The notes below the pieces were generated by a model. The model did no database searches and was not told the origin of the DNA. It worked only from the letters and a program-made list of their open reading frames with translations. The position numbers and the translations under genes are program-made. A stretch of DNA of 6,078 nt, from the NCBI GenBank assembly GCA_002309275.1, contig DBXL01000206.1, positions 1-6,078 on the forward strand, written 5' to 3'. This DNA is from Ruminococcaceae bacterium UBA1213. Lineage in GTDB: Bacteria; Bacillota; Clostridia; Oscillospirales; Acutalibacteraceae. The first letter of the stretch is position 1; every line of letters begins with the position of its first letter. Positions 1 to 6,078 of the stretch are shown one piece after another.

Positions 1-1086
1 CCGCTTGATGAAAGTGAATTGCCGTTGGAATTGCCTGATGTAGAATCATACGAGCCGACAGACAATGGAGAATCACCGCTTGCATTAATGACAGACTGGG
101 TAAATGTAAAATGTCCCAAGTGCGGTGCAGACGCTAAGCGTGAAACAGATACCATGCCACAGTGGGCAGGCTCTTCATGGTACTTCCTCAGATACATGGA
201 TCCGCATAATGATAATGCCCTTGCAAGCAAAGAGGCACTTGCATACTGGTCACCGGTTGACTGGTATAACGGCGGTATGGAGCATACAACTTTGCATTTG
301 CTTTACAGCCGTTTCTGGCATAAATTCCTTTATGATATAAAAGTAGTGCCTACTCCTGAGCCGTATGCAAAGCGTACAAGTCACGGCATGATTTTGGGTG
401 AGGACAATGTGAAAATGAGCAAGTCCAGAGGAAATGTTGTCAACCCCGATGAAATCGTAGATACATACGGTGCAGATACCATGCGTACATTTGAGATGTT
501 CATAGGCGACTTTGAAAACGCTGCCCCCTGGAATTCCAACAGTATCAAGGGTTGCCGCAGATTTATTGAGAGATTTATGGGACTTGCCGATATAATGACG
601 GAAGATAATACAATCCGTTCTTCATTGGAGAGTGCTTTCCATAAGACGATTAAAAAAGTCGGTGAAGATGTTGAAAATCTTAAATTCAATACAGCGATTG
701 CAGCATTGATGTCGCTTATCAACGATATTTATGCGACGGGCAGTATTACAAGAAAAGAGCTTGAAATATTTACAAAATTGATGAGTTTGTTTGCACCTCA
801 TGCGGCTGAAGAAGTTTGGAGTGCAAGGAATCTCGGTAAAGGTTTTGTATCTGTGTCAGAGTTCCCTGAATATGACGAAAGCAAGTGTGTTGAAAATACG
901 GTTGAAATCGCTGTGCAGGTCAACGGTAAAATCAGAGATAAAATTATTGTGCCTGTTGATATAGACCAGCAGGGTGCAATCTCCCTTGCAAAAGCAAGCG
1001 ATAAAGTAAAAGCATTCATGGAAGGTAAAAATATTGTTAAAGAAATCTATGTAAAAGGCAAGCTTGTAAATATTGTCGTTAAATAA
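1..1086 (+). CDS. leuS: Leucyl-tRNA synthetase, C-terminal part (5' end outside window)
   Basis: Class I aminoacyl-tRNA synthetase that charges tRNA-Leu with leucine in the cytoplasm. The frame is open from base 1, so the TTG at 19 is not a start; the visible 361 codons are a little under half of a usual LeuRS of 800-870 residues. In order one sees a LPDVESYEPT segment, a CPKCG pair (112-126), the family block RETDTMPQWAGSSWYFLRY, the EHTTLHLLYSRFW block (from 280), and the catalytic KMSKS signature (412-426) followed by RGNVVNPDEIV. The helical anticodon-binding domain begins near the APWNSNSIKG stretch (about 520). The compact C-terminal tRNA-binding domain runs from about 901 (VEIAVQVNGKIRDKI) to the TAA at 1084. 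No frameshift or missing motif is seen in the visible part. A strong terminator follows 11 bases after the stop, so leuS appears to be the last gene of its transcript. The family assignment is very secure. Confidence 0.97.
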   Translation, partial: PLDESELPLELPDVESYEPTDNGESPLALMTDWVNVKCPKCGADAKRETDTMPQWAGSSWYFLRYMDPHNDNALASKEALAYWSPVDWYNGGMEHTTLHLLYSRFWHKFLYDIKVVPTPEPYAKRTSHGMILGEDNVKMSKSRGNVVNPDEIVDTYGADTMRTFEMFIGDFENAAPWNSNSIKGCRRFIERFMGLADIMTEDNTIRSSLESAFHKTIKKVGEDVENLKFNTAIAALMSLINDIYATGSITRKELEIFTKLMSLFAPHAAEEVWSARNLGKGFVSVSEFPEYDESKCVENTVEIAVQVNGKIRDKIIVPVDIDQQGAISLAKASDKVKAFMEGKNIVKEIYVKGKLVNIVVK

Positions 1087-1097
1087 AAATCAATATT

Positions 1098-1137
1098 GCG
1101 GACTGTTGTGCATATCAACAGTCCGCTTGTTTTTTTC
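1098..1137 (+). terminator. Intrinsic terminator after leuS
   Basis: A perfect 11-bp inverted repeat (GCGGACTGTTG at 1098-1108 pairing with 1116-1126) encloses a 7-base loop and is followed by a T-rich tail (1127-1137) containing seven consecutive T. This is a textbook Rho-independent terminator and separates leuS from the downstream ABC genes. Confidence 0.93.
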
Positions 1138-1172
1138 TTGATTTGCAATAAGATTTGTGTTATTGTTATATA
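1138..1172 (+). promoter_or_regulatory. Weak candidate promoter for the ABC operon
   Basis: TTGATT (1138-1143) and TATTGT (1161-1166), spaced by 17 bases, each match the sigma-A consensus at four of six positions. A second reading pairs TTGCAA (1143-1148) with TATATA (1167-1172) at 18 bases. Either would give a very short leader before the ATPase ribosome site. The terminator upstream means a promoter is expected somewhere in this short gap, but neither box set is strong and the exact choice is inference. Confidence 0.35.
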
Positions 1173-1194
1173 GCAGGAAAGGAATGAAGCAGGA

Positions 1195-1899
1195 ATGAAA
1201 GATTTTGTAAAATTTGAGAATGTTTATAAGCGTTATAAAATGGGAGAGGTCACTATTACAGCTGCTGACGGTGTGGATTTTTCCATTGATGAAGGTGAAT
1301 TTGCGGTAGTAGTGGGACTGAGCGGTGCAGGAAAGACGACAGTTTTAAATATACTTGGAGGAATTGACAGCTGTGATGAAGGCAGGATTATTGTAGGCGG
1401 AAAGGATATAAGCCACTTGAATAAACATGACCTTGCGTCATACAGACGGTATGATATAGGGTTTGTATTCCAGTTTTATAACTTGATTCCCAATCTGACG
1501 GCAAAGGAAAATGTAGAGCTTGCCACACAAATATGCCGTGACCATTTAGACGCTGATAAAGTGTTAGATAGTGTCGGGCTTTCACAGAGAAAAAATAATT
1601 TTCCCTCACAGCTTTCGGGCGGTGAACAGCAGAGAGTATCTATTGCAAGGGCATTGGCAAAAAAGCCCAAACTGCTTTTATGTGATGAGCCGACAGGTGC
1701 ATTGGACTATAACACGGGAAAAAATATATTGAAGCTTCTCCAGACCAAATGTATAGAAGACGGCATGACAGTTGTGCTTATCACACACAATTCCGCTATT
1801 ACACCTATGGCAAACCGTGTCATACATATGCGGAGCGGGAAGGTCATAAGCAATACAGTCAACCCGTCGCCAATCCCCGTCGAGCAGATAGAATGGTAA
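1195..1899 (+). CDS. ABC transporter ATP-binding protein, MacB/LolD/FtsE-type
   Basis: Cytoplasmic nucleotide-binding subunit that should dimerise and drive the FtsX-family permease encoded just downstream. All motifs of an active ATPase are present in 234 residues, the usual length: Walker A GLSGAGKTT (residues 41-49), Q-loop Q93 in VFQFYNLIP, ABC signature LSGGEQQRV (140-148), Walker B LLLCDEP with E165 as the likely catalytic base, D-loop GALD (168-171) and switch histidine H198 in LITHNS. The FQFYNLIP and DEPTGALD wording is typical of the LolD/MacB/FtsE group that serves FtsX-type permeases. The ATG at 1195 is supported by a purine-rich AGGAAAGGA (1175-1183) about 11 bases upstream and by family sequence starting at once (FENVYKRYKMGE). 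The permease follows after 66 bases with no terminator, so the two genes probably share one transcript. Substrate cannot be told from this subunit. Confidence 0.95.
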   Translation: MKDFVKFENVYKRYKMGEVTITAADGVDFSIDEGEFAVVVGLSGAGKTTVLNILGGIDSCDEGRIIVGGKDISHLNKHDLASYRRYDIGFVFQFYNLIPNLTAKENVELATQICRDHLDADKVLDSVGLSQRKNNFPSQLSGGEQQRVSIARALAKKPKLLLCDEPTGALDYNTGKNILKLLQTKCIEDGMTVVLITHNSAITPMANRVIHMRSGKVISNTVNPSPIPVEQIEW

Positions 1900-1902
1900 A
1901 TT

Positions 1903-1930
1903 CAATTAGCAATGAGCAGTGAGCAATTAG
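1903..1930 (+). repeat. Four tandem copies of a 7-base repeat, consensus CARTKAG
   Basis: Four contiguous heptamers (1903-1909, 1910-1916, 1917-1923, 1924-1930) read CAATTAG, CAATGAG, CAGTGAG, CAATTAG; the first and last are identical. The array begins three bases after the ATPase stop codon and ends 35 bases before the permease ATG. A fifth, badly decayed copy may follow. A 7-base period does not preserve reading frame and the array lies between genes, so it is non-coding. It could be a short dispersed repeat of the genome or a slippage-made microsatellite. Confidence 0.8.
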
Positions 1931-1953
1931 CGTTATGAATTTCAAATCGTGTT

Positions 1954-1958
1954 GGGAG
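1954..1958 (+). promoter_or_regulatory. Ribosome binding site deciding the permease start
   Basis: GGGAG ends seven bases before the ATG at 1966, the normal spacing. The in-frame GTG at 1960, six bases earlier, is only one base from this site and so is an unlikely start. The coding region is therefore taken from 1966. Confidence 0.7.
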
Positions 1959-1965
1959 TGTGAAA

Positions 1966-4900
1966 ATGAGAAAGTCGTCTTTAAGAAAAAATATTGTCAG
2001 GGAAATTTCTAAAAATAAATCGAGATTTTTTTCTATACTTGCGATTATAGGCATAAGTGTAGGATTTTTCACAGGGGTAAAGTCAGCGTGTCCGAGCATG
2101 ATAGAAACGGCGGAGCAGTATTTCAGGGATAATAAACTGATGGATATAAGCGTTGTTTCGACAGTCGGATTTGATGAAGAAGATGTGGAGGAGATAAAAA
2201 AACTTGAGTTTGTACGGGAGGTAATGCCGACTTACAGCATGGATTTTATTGCAAAAGACGGTGATATAGATTGTGTTGTAAAAGTCATGGCGTTGTCTGA
2301 TATAGAGATGAATATACCGCTTTTGAGGGAGGGGAGATTTCCCGAAAGTGATACGGAGTGTATCATGGACAGTTATTATGCAAAGCTTTCAGGGAAGAAA
2401 ATAGGCGATACCGTTTTGATTTCGCCGAAGCTTAATGACAGGGATACTTCCGAATACATAAAACATCTCGAATATAAAGTGGTGGGACTGGCAGACATAC
2501 CGCTGTATCTGACAGACGGAAAGGGCAATACCAATATAGGAAGCGGAAGTGTCAATTTTTATATTATGGTGAAGTCAAAGGAATTTCCGCTTGAGAGATA
2601 TACAAGGATATTTGTGAGAACAAAGGCTTCTGACAGCGGACTGTCTGCTTTTTCTGATGAGTATAAAGGAATGGTGAAAGAGGAAAAGAAGTTTTTTGAG
2701 AGCATTTCGGACAGGAGTATAAGCCGTTTTAATGAGGATACCCTTGACAAAGCAGAAAAAGAGCTTGTAAAGGCGAAAAAGGAATTTGCGGATAAAAAGG
2801 AGGAAGCATTGGAGAAACTTTCTGACGGTGAAAAAAAGCTTGCAGAGGGTGAAAAGGAGTTCAATGAAAAGATAGCACAGGGAGAAAAAAAGCTTTCAGA
2901 CGGTGAAAAGGAGCTTTCAGAGGGTAAAAAAAAGCTGGAAGAGGGTAAAGCAGAGTATTCGGCAAAGATAGCTGAGGGACAGAAAAAATTGGCTGATGCC
3001 CGTGAGCAGTATGCAAAGGGCAAGGCAGAATATGAAAAAGGTCTGTTTGAATACGATACGAAAATAGAGCAGGCTCAAAATAAGCTTGACAATGCCCAAA
3101 AGGAGTTTGATACACAGTATAATTTGTTTTATACAGTCACGAAGCCTGATGCAGAGCAGAAATTATTATTAGTCAAGTCGGGCATAGCCGTAGCGGAAAG
3201 AGGGATTGAAAATATAGAGTCTGCTTTGAGGCAGATGAAAAATATAGGTGCGTCAGGCGATTCCAAAGGGCTGGAAGAGCGTCTTGAGGGATACAGAAAG
3301 CAAGTGGAGGAGTATCAGAAGCAGTATGATGAGGGAATGTCACAGCTTTCAGAGGGTGAAAAAAAGTTGAATGACGCAAAAAAACAGCTTGAAAATGCCA
3401 AAGAAGAGTTTCTCACTCAAAAGGCACAAGGGGCTGAAAAGCTGAATGACGCAAAAATACAGCTTGAGGAAGCTCAGAGTAAAATTTCCGCAGGGGAATT
3501 GGAATTACAGACAGGTATCAATACAGGCTTGTTTGAATTACAGCAGGCACAGGAAAAAATCAATGCAGGCGAAAAGGAGCTTTCGGCAGGCAAGGCGGAA
3601 TTTGAGATTCAGAAACAGGAGGGACTGAAAAAATTACAGTCAGCCCGTGAGGAGCTGGAAAAGGGAAAGCAGGAAGCGGAAACAAAGCTGTCGGAGGGTG
3701 AAAAAAAGCTTGCAGACGCTGAAAAAAAAGTGGAAAACCTGAAAAATGCCAAATGGTATATATATGACCGTGAAAGCGATAACGGATATACCACTTTGTT
3801 GGAAGATGCACAGAGAGTAGATAATATTGCAAGGGTATTTCCGTTATTTTTTCTGATAGTTGCAGTGCTTGTATGCCTTACCGCCATGTCGAGAATGGTA
3901 GAAGAGAGGCGTACAGAGATAGGAACTCTCAAAGCACTGGGTTATTCCAATGCGGATATATATGCAAAATATATTTTGTACGGCGGTCTTGCAGGTATCG
4001 GGGGCTGTATAGTAGGTGGAATTCTGTTTATCAGCACGATACCGAATATCATTGTTGATGCTTATGGATTGCTGTATCTTCTTCCGCAGACAAAGCTCGT
4101 TGTTGCATGGGACAGTTATGTCATATCTTCGGCAGTGGCGATTTTATGTATATGTCTTGTAGCGGTTTTTGCGTGCAGGCATGACTTGAAATTGGAGCCT
4201 GCAACGCTGATGCGACCGAAAGCTCCCAAACCCGGAAAAAGAATTCTGCTGGAATACATCACGCCTGTATGGAGAAGACTGAATTTTTCGTCAAAAGTCA
4301 CGGCAAGGAATCTTTTCAGATACAAGGCAAGATTTTTTATGACGGTGATCGGTGTTGCAGGGTGTACGGCATTGATTATATCGGGATTCGGACTGATGGA
4401 CTCCATCACGTCAATAGCCGATTTGCAGTATGTTGAGATTACGAAATATGAACAGGTATATGCACTGTCGGAAAAGGGTTCTGCACAGCAGAAAGCGGAA
4501 TTAATGGCGGAGTTCAGAAAAGATGACAGATTTGCTCAGACAATGCTTGCATACATGAACCGCAGTGAAACTTCATCAGGCGGTTCAAAGAAAAAACTTG
4601 ATGCAAGAGTAGTGATAGGGGAGGACAAAGAAAGCTTTACAAAAATGTTTGTACTTCGGGACATGAAGACAAAGAAACCGCTTTTTCTTGATGACGATTC
4701 GGTTATCATAGATGAAAGAATGAGTGATGTTCTGAAGGTCGGGAAAGGCGATACAATTTCAGTGGAAATTGATGATGAAATATATATTTTCACGGTATCG
4801 GGAGTTACAGAGAACTATGCAGGCAATTATATATACATGACACCGAAGTGTTATGAAAGCGTCACAGGGAAATCAGTTGAATACAATGCAGTATTGGCAA

Positions 4901-5427
4901 CGGTAGGAGAAAATGCTAAAAATTTACAGCATGATATGGCAAATGATTTTATGAAGTCAGATGATGTTGTAACAGTATCACTTATATCGGAGCAGGTGGA
5001 AGCGATTATGGAAACACTGAATTCTCTTAATATTGTGGTATTTGTCATGATATTTTGTGCAGGGCTTCTTGCAGTGGTAGTACTGTATAATCTGACTAAC
5101 ATCAATATTGCAGAGAGGGTGCGGGAAATAGCGACTATCAAAGTGCTTGGATTTTACAGTCTGGAAACAGCCAATTATATCTACCGTGAAAACATGGTTC
5201 TTACGGTAACGGGTGCAGGAGCAGGCTTGTTTTTAGGGAATATGCTGACAGGTTTTATTATCAGTTCCATACAGATGAACAATGTGCTTTTTCCGAGTAT
5301 CGTACAGCCATTGAGTTATGTATGGGGATTTCTGCTGACATTGGGATTTTCTCTGCTGGTGAATTTCATCATGTATTTTAAAATGAATAAAATCAGTATG
5401 GTAGAGTCGCTGAAAAGCATAGAGTGA
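1966..5427 (+). CDS. Large FtsX/MacB-family ABC permease with an extracellular coiled-coil insertion
   Basis: Membrane subunit (1153 residues) of the ABC transporter whose ATPase is encoded upstream. It reads as two fused MacB-like modules, each with one helix, an outside domain and three more helices. Module 1 has a helix at about 21-38, an outside domain, a heptad-repeat region at about 257-595, then helices at about 624-644, 670-690 and 718-736. Module 2 has helices at about 791-811, 1022-1041, 1077-1100 and 1118-1138, with an outside domain between the first two that contains GKGDTISVE and VTENYAGNYIYMTP. The halves share visible motifs: K-S/A-RFF before each first helix (18-22 and 787-791), and an ER-x-x-EI-x-T-x-K-x-LG segment after each second helix (about 647-659 and 1050-1062), the likely contact with the ATPase. 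The C-terminus (MNKISMVESLKSIE) is typical of FtsX permeases. Mechanotransmission or lipid/peptide export is known for relatives; the substrate here is unknown. The family is secure and the function open. Confidence 0.92.
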   Translation: MRKSSLRKNIVREISKNKSRFFSILAIIGISVGFFTGVKSACPSMIETAEQYFRDNKLMDISVVSTVGFDEEDVEEIKKLEFVREVMPTYSMDFIAKDGDIDCVVKVMALSDIEMNIPLLREGRFPESDTECIMDSYYAKLSGKKIGDTVLISPKLNDRDTSEYIKHLEYKVVGLADIPLYLTDGKGNTNIGSGSVNFYIMVKSKEFPLERYTRIFVRTKASDSGLSAFSDEYKGMVKEEKKFFESISDRSISRFNEDTLDKAEKELVKAKKEFADKKEEALEKLSDGEKKLAEGEKEFNEKIAQGEKKLSDGEKELSEGKKKLEEGKAEYSAKIAEGQKKLADAREQYAKGKAEYEKGLFEYDTKIEQAQNKLDNAQKEFDTQYNLFYTVTKPDAEQKLLLVKSGIAVAERGIENIESALRQMKNIGASGDSKGLEERLEGYRKQVEEYQKQYDEGMSQLSEGEKKLNDAKKQLENAKEEFLTQKAQGAEKLNDAKIQLEEAQSKISAGELELQTGINTGLFELQQAQEKINAGEKELSAGKAEFEIQKQEGLKKLQSAREELEKGKQEAETKLSEGEKKLADAEKKVENLKNAKWYIYDRESDNGYTTLLEDAQRVDNIARVFPLFFLIVAVLVCLTAMSRMVEERRTEIGTLKALGYSNADIYAKYILYGGLAGIGGCIVGGILFISTIPNIIVDAYGLLYLLPQTKLVVAWDSYVISSAVAILCICLVAVFACRHDLKLEPATLMRPKAPKPGKRILLEYITPVWRRLNFSSKVTARNLFRYKARFFMTVIGVAGCTALIISGFGLMDSITSIADLQYVEITKYEQVYALSEKGSAQQKAELMAEFRKDDRFAQTMLAYMNRSETSSGGSKKKLDARVVIGEDKESFTKMFVLRDMKTKKPLFLDDDSVIIDERMSDVLKVGKGDTISVEIDDEIYIFTVSGVTENYAGNYIYMTPKCYESVTGKSVEYNAVLATVGENAKNLQHDMANDFMKSDDVVTVSLISEQVEAIMETLNSLNIVVFVMIFCAGLLAVVVLYNLTNINIAERVREIATIKVLGFYSLETANYIYRENMVLTVTGAGAGLFLGNMLTGFIISSIQMNNVLFPSIVQPLSYVWGFLLTLGFSLLVNFIMYFKMNKISMVESLKSIE
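2734..3750 (+). repeat. Heptad-repeat region in the permease: predicted antiparallel coiled-coil hairpin
   Basis: Residues about 257-595 are almost entirely Glu, Lys, Ala, Gln and Leu with a recurring seven-residue pattern of the GEKKLSD/GEKELSE type, a strong coiled-coil signature. A non-helical break with Gly and Ser (NIGASGDSKG, residues 426-435) lies near the middle, and a Pro at 394 marks another kink. The two arms are similar in length (about 170 and 160 residues), as expected for a hairpin that leaves the membrane after helix 1 and returns at helix 2. At DNA level the units share near-identical stretches such as GGTGAAAAAAAGCTTGCAGA (2827-2846 and 3697-3716), so the region likely grew by internal duplication. 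Confidence 0.85.
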
Positions 5428-5447
5428 AAAAAGTTTTACAGGGCAAT

Positions 5448-5486
5448 AAAAAAACAGTCGTCAGACAAGCTGACGCTGTTTTTTTT
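5448..5486. terminator. Bidirectional intrinsic terminator between converging genes
   Basis: A 7-base A-tract (5448-5454) precedes a hairpin: CAG (5455-5457), a bulged T, CGTCAG (5459-5464), a 5-base loop, CTGACG (5470-5475) and CTG (5476-5478). Eight T follow (5479-5486). The T-tract serves the permease transcript on the plus strand. The A-tract, read as U on the minus strand, serves the Ig-repeat gene, whose stop codon is 35 bases away. Confidence 0.9.
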
Positions 5487-5521
5487 GTTGGGATTCAATT
5501 TTTTTTCGGCTTATGAAGTGA

Positions 5522-6073
5522 TTATTCCGTAACCGTTACAGTGAAATATTGTTTGCTAATCGTGCCGTCTTTATCCTTGACTTTTATGCAGATGTCATAA
5601 TCGGTTGCTTGTGCAGGCTTGACGGAAACAACGGCATTTTCTTTAAAATCCTGTTTTGCAGTCCATTTGGTTTGTGCTTTCTGCTTGTAATATACAGCAT
5701 AGGTGTAACCGCCTGCACCGCCTGTGGCAGAGCAGTTGACAGTAATTTCCTGTCCCAGAACAATATTTTCTGACGAAATGGCTGAAGTATTGGCAAGAGC
5801 CTCAATGACAGTTACTGTGAAGAATTTCTTGATAATAGTACCATTGTCATCTTTTACTTTCACGCATACATCATAAACTGCTGGCTTTGCAGGCTTGAAT
5901 GTCACGGAAGAATTTGCACTGAAATTTTGTACGGCAGTCCACTTTGTCTGAGAGGTCTGCTTATATACTACCTGATATTGATACGGAGCTTTACCGCCGT
6001 CTGCAAGGCAGTTGACAGTAATTTCCTGTCCGAGAGTGATATTTTCTGCGGAGAGGACTGAGTTGTTGACAAG
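5522..6073 (-). repeat. Two tandem 276-bp coding repeats (92-residue Ig-like units)
   Basis: Matching blocks recur at exactly 276 bases, for example the segment starting GCAGTTGACAGTAATTTCCT (plus strand) at 5732 and again at 6008. The Cys codons repeat at the same offset (5732-5734 with 6008-6010; 5588-5590 with 5864-5866). Unit boundaries are approximately 5522-5797 and 5798-6073. The array probably continues beyond the right edge. Confidence 0.88.
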
Positions 6074-6078
6074 TTCGT
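5522..6078 (-). CDS. C-terminal part of a protein with tandem Ig-like repeats, probably secreted or surface-exposed (5' end outside window)
   Basis: The frame stays open from the right edge of the window to the TAA at 5522-5524, giving 184 complete codons plus a partial one; the GTG at 5903-5905 is internal, not a start. The visible part is two copies of a 92-residue beta-rich unit with the pattern SxENIxLGQEITVNC, GG, a Tyr-rich segment, YKQ, QTKWTA, KPA, YDxCxKVKDxxGTI and FTVTV. This resembles Ig-like or Tyr-rich beta-sandwich repeats found near the ends of large secreted Firmicutes proteins. Each unit has one Cys in the early strand and one 48 codons later, as in an Ig disulfide. No anchor motif, dockerin or membrane helix follows the last repeat, so the protein ends directly on the repeat. 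Signal peptide and any enzymatic domain would lie upstream and cannot be seen. The exact domain family is not certain and no function is assigned. Confidence 0.85.
   Translation of the reverse strand, partial: ELVNNSVLSAENITLGQEITVNCLADGGKAPYQYQVVYKQTSQTKWTAVQNFSANSSVTFKPAKPAVYDVCVKVKDDNGTIIKKFFTVTVIEALANTSAISSENIVLGQEITVNCSATGGAGGYTYAVYYKQKAQTKWTAKQDFKENAVVSVKPAQATDYDICIKVKDKDGTISKQYFTVTVTE

Noticed and set aside
1..1086. Truncated leuS pseudogene
   Set aside because: The frame is open to the very first base and all visible motifs are intact; the missing N-terminal half is explained by the window edge.
1184..1198. Four-codon upstream reading frame (ATG AAG CAG GAA TGA) whose stop overlaps the ATPase ATG
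   Set aside because: The purine-rich site abuts its ATG with no spacing, the peptide (MKQE) is tiny, and such a frame arises easily by chance in a purine-rich leader. It could be a translational coupling device, but nothing in the sequence supports that.
1903..1930. CRISPR-like array or transposon end
   Set aside because: The units are only 7 bases and contiguous with no spacers, and there is no terminal inverted repeat or transposase. A simple tandem repeat fits better.
2559..3023. 154-codon minus-strand open frame rich in Ser/Phe/Pro
   Set aside because: It is the antisense shadow of the Lys/Glu-rich coiled-coil region: the repetitive GAA/AAG codons read backwards as Ser/Phe/Leu codons without stops. 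It shows no independent family similarity.
3609..3932. Minus-strand open frame opposite the end of the coiled coil
   Set aside because: Also an antisense shadow of the permease, with low-complexity Ser/Phe content and no recognisable domain.
5549..5773. Plus-strand 74-codon open frame after the terminator
   Set aside because: It lies opposite the Ig-repeat coding units, which show clear 92-residue periodicity and codon-level conservation on the minus strand.

Overview
The window looks like a chromosomal segment of a Gram-positive, low-to-moderate GC gut-type Clostridia member (Ruminococcaceae/Oscillospiraceae-like). This is inferred from the style of the leucyl-tRNA synthetase, the AGGA/GGGAG ribosome sites, the very large FtsX-type permease and the repeated Ig-like surface domains. 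Genus cannot be fixed from the sequence alone. I see no mobile element, CRISPR array, tRNA or rRNA.

Layout, left to right. (1) Positions 1-1086 hold the 3' part of leuS (leucyl-tRNA synthetase), whose start lies off the left edge. It ends at a strong intrinsic terminator (1098-1137). (2) After a short gap with a weak candidate promoter comes a two-gene ABC transporter unit: a 234-residue MacB/LolD-type ATPase (1195-1899) and a 1153-residue FtsX-family permease (1966-5427). The 66-base gap between them carries four tandem copies of a 7-base repeat. (3) A hairpin with an A-tract on one side and a T-tract on the other (5448-5486) sits between converging genes and can end transcription from both sides. 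(4) On the minus strand, 5522-6078 holds the C-terminal part of a protein built from near-identical 92-residue Ig-like repeats, each with a conserved cysteine pair. Its start lies off the right edge.

How the genes work together: leuS is housekeeping and appears transcriptionally separate from the ABC unit. The ATPase and permease almost certainly form one transporter. The permease contains two fused MacB/FtsX-like four-helix modules, so one chain could pair with an ATPase dimer. Its most distinctive part is a roughly 340-residue, Lys/Glu-rich heptad-repeat insertion between the first and second membrane helices. This is predicted to form a long extracellular coiled-coil hairpin. No MacA-like adaptor, substrate gene or two-component system is visible, so the substrate is unknown. 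The minus-strand gene is likely a separate secreted or cell-surface protein.

The best candidates for a second look are the coiled-coil hairpin permease, the in-frame A AAA AAG slippery heptamers within it, the tandem heptanucleotide repeat inside the operon, and the cysteine-paired Ig-like repeats.
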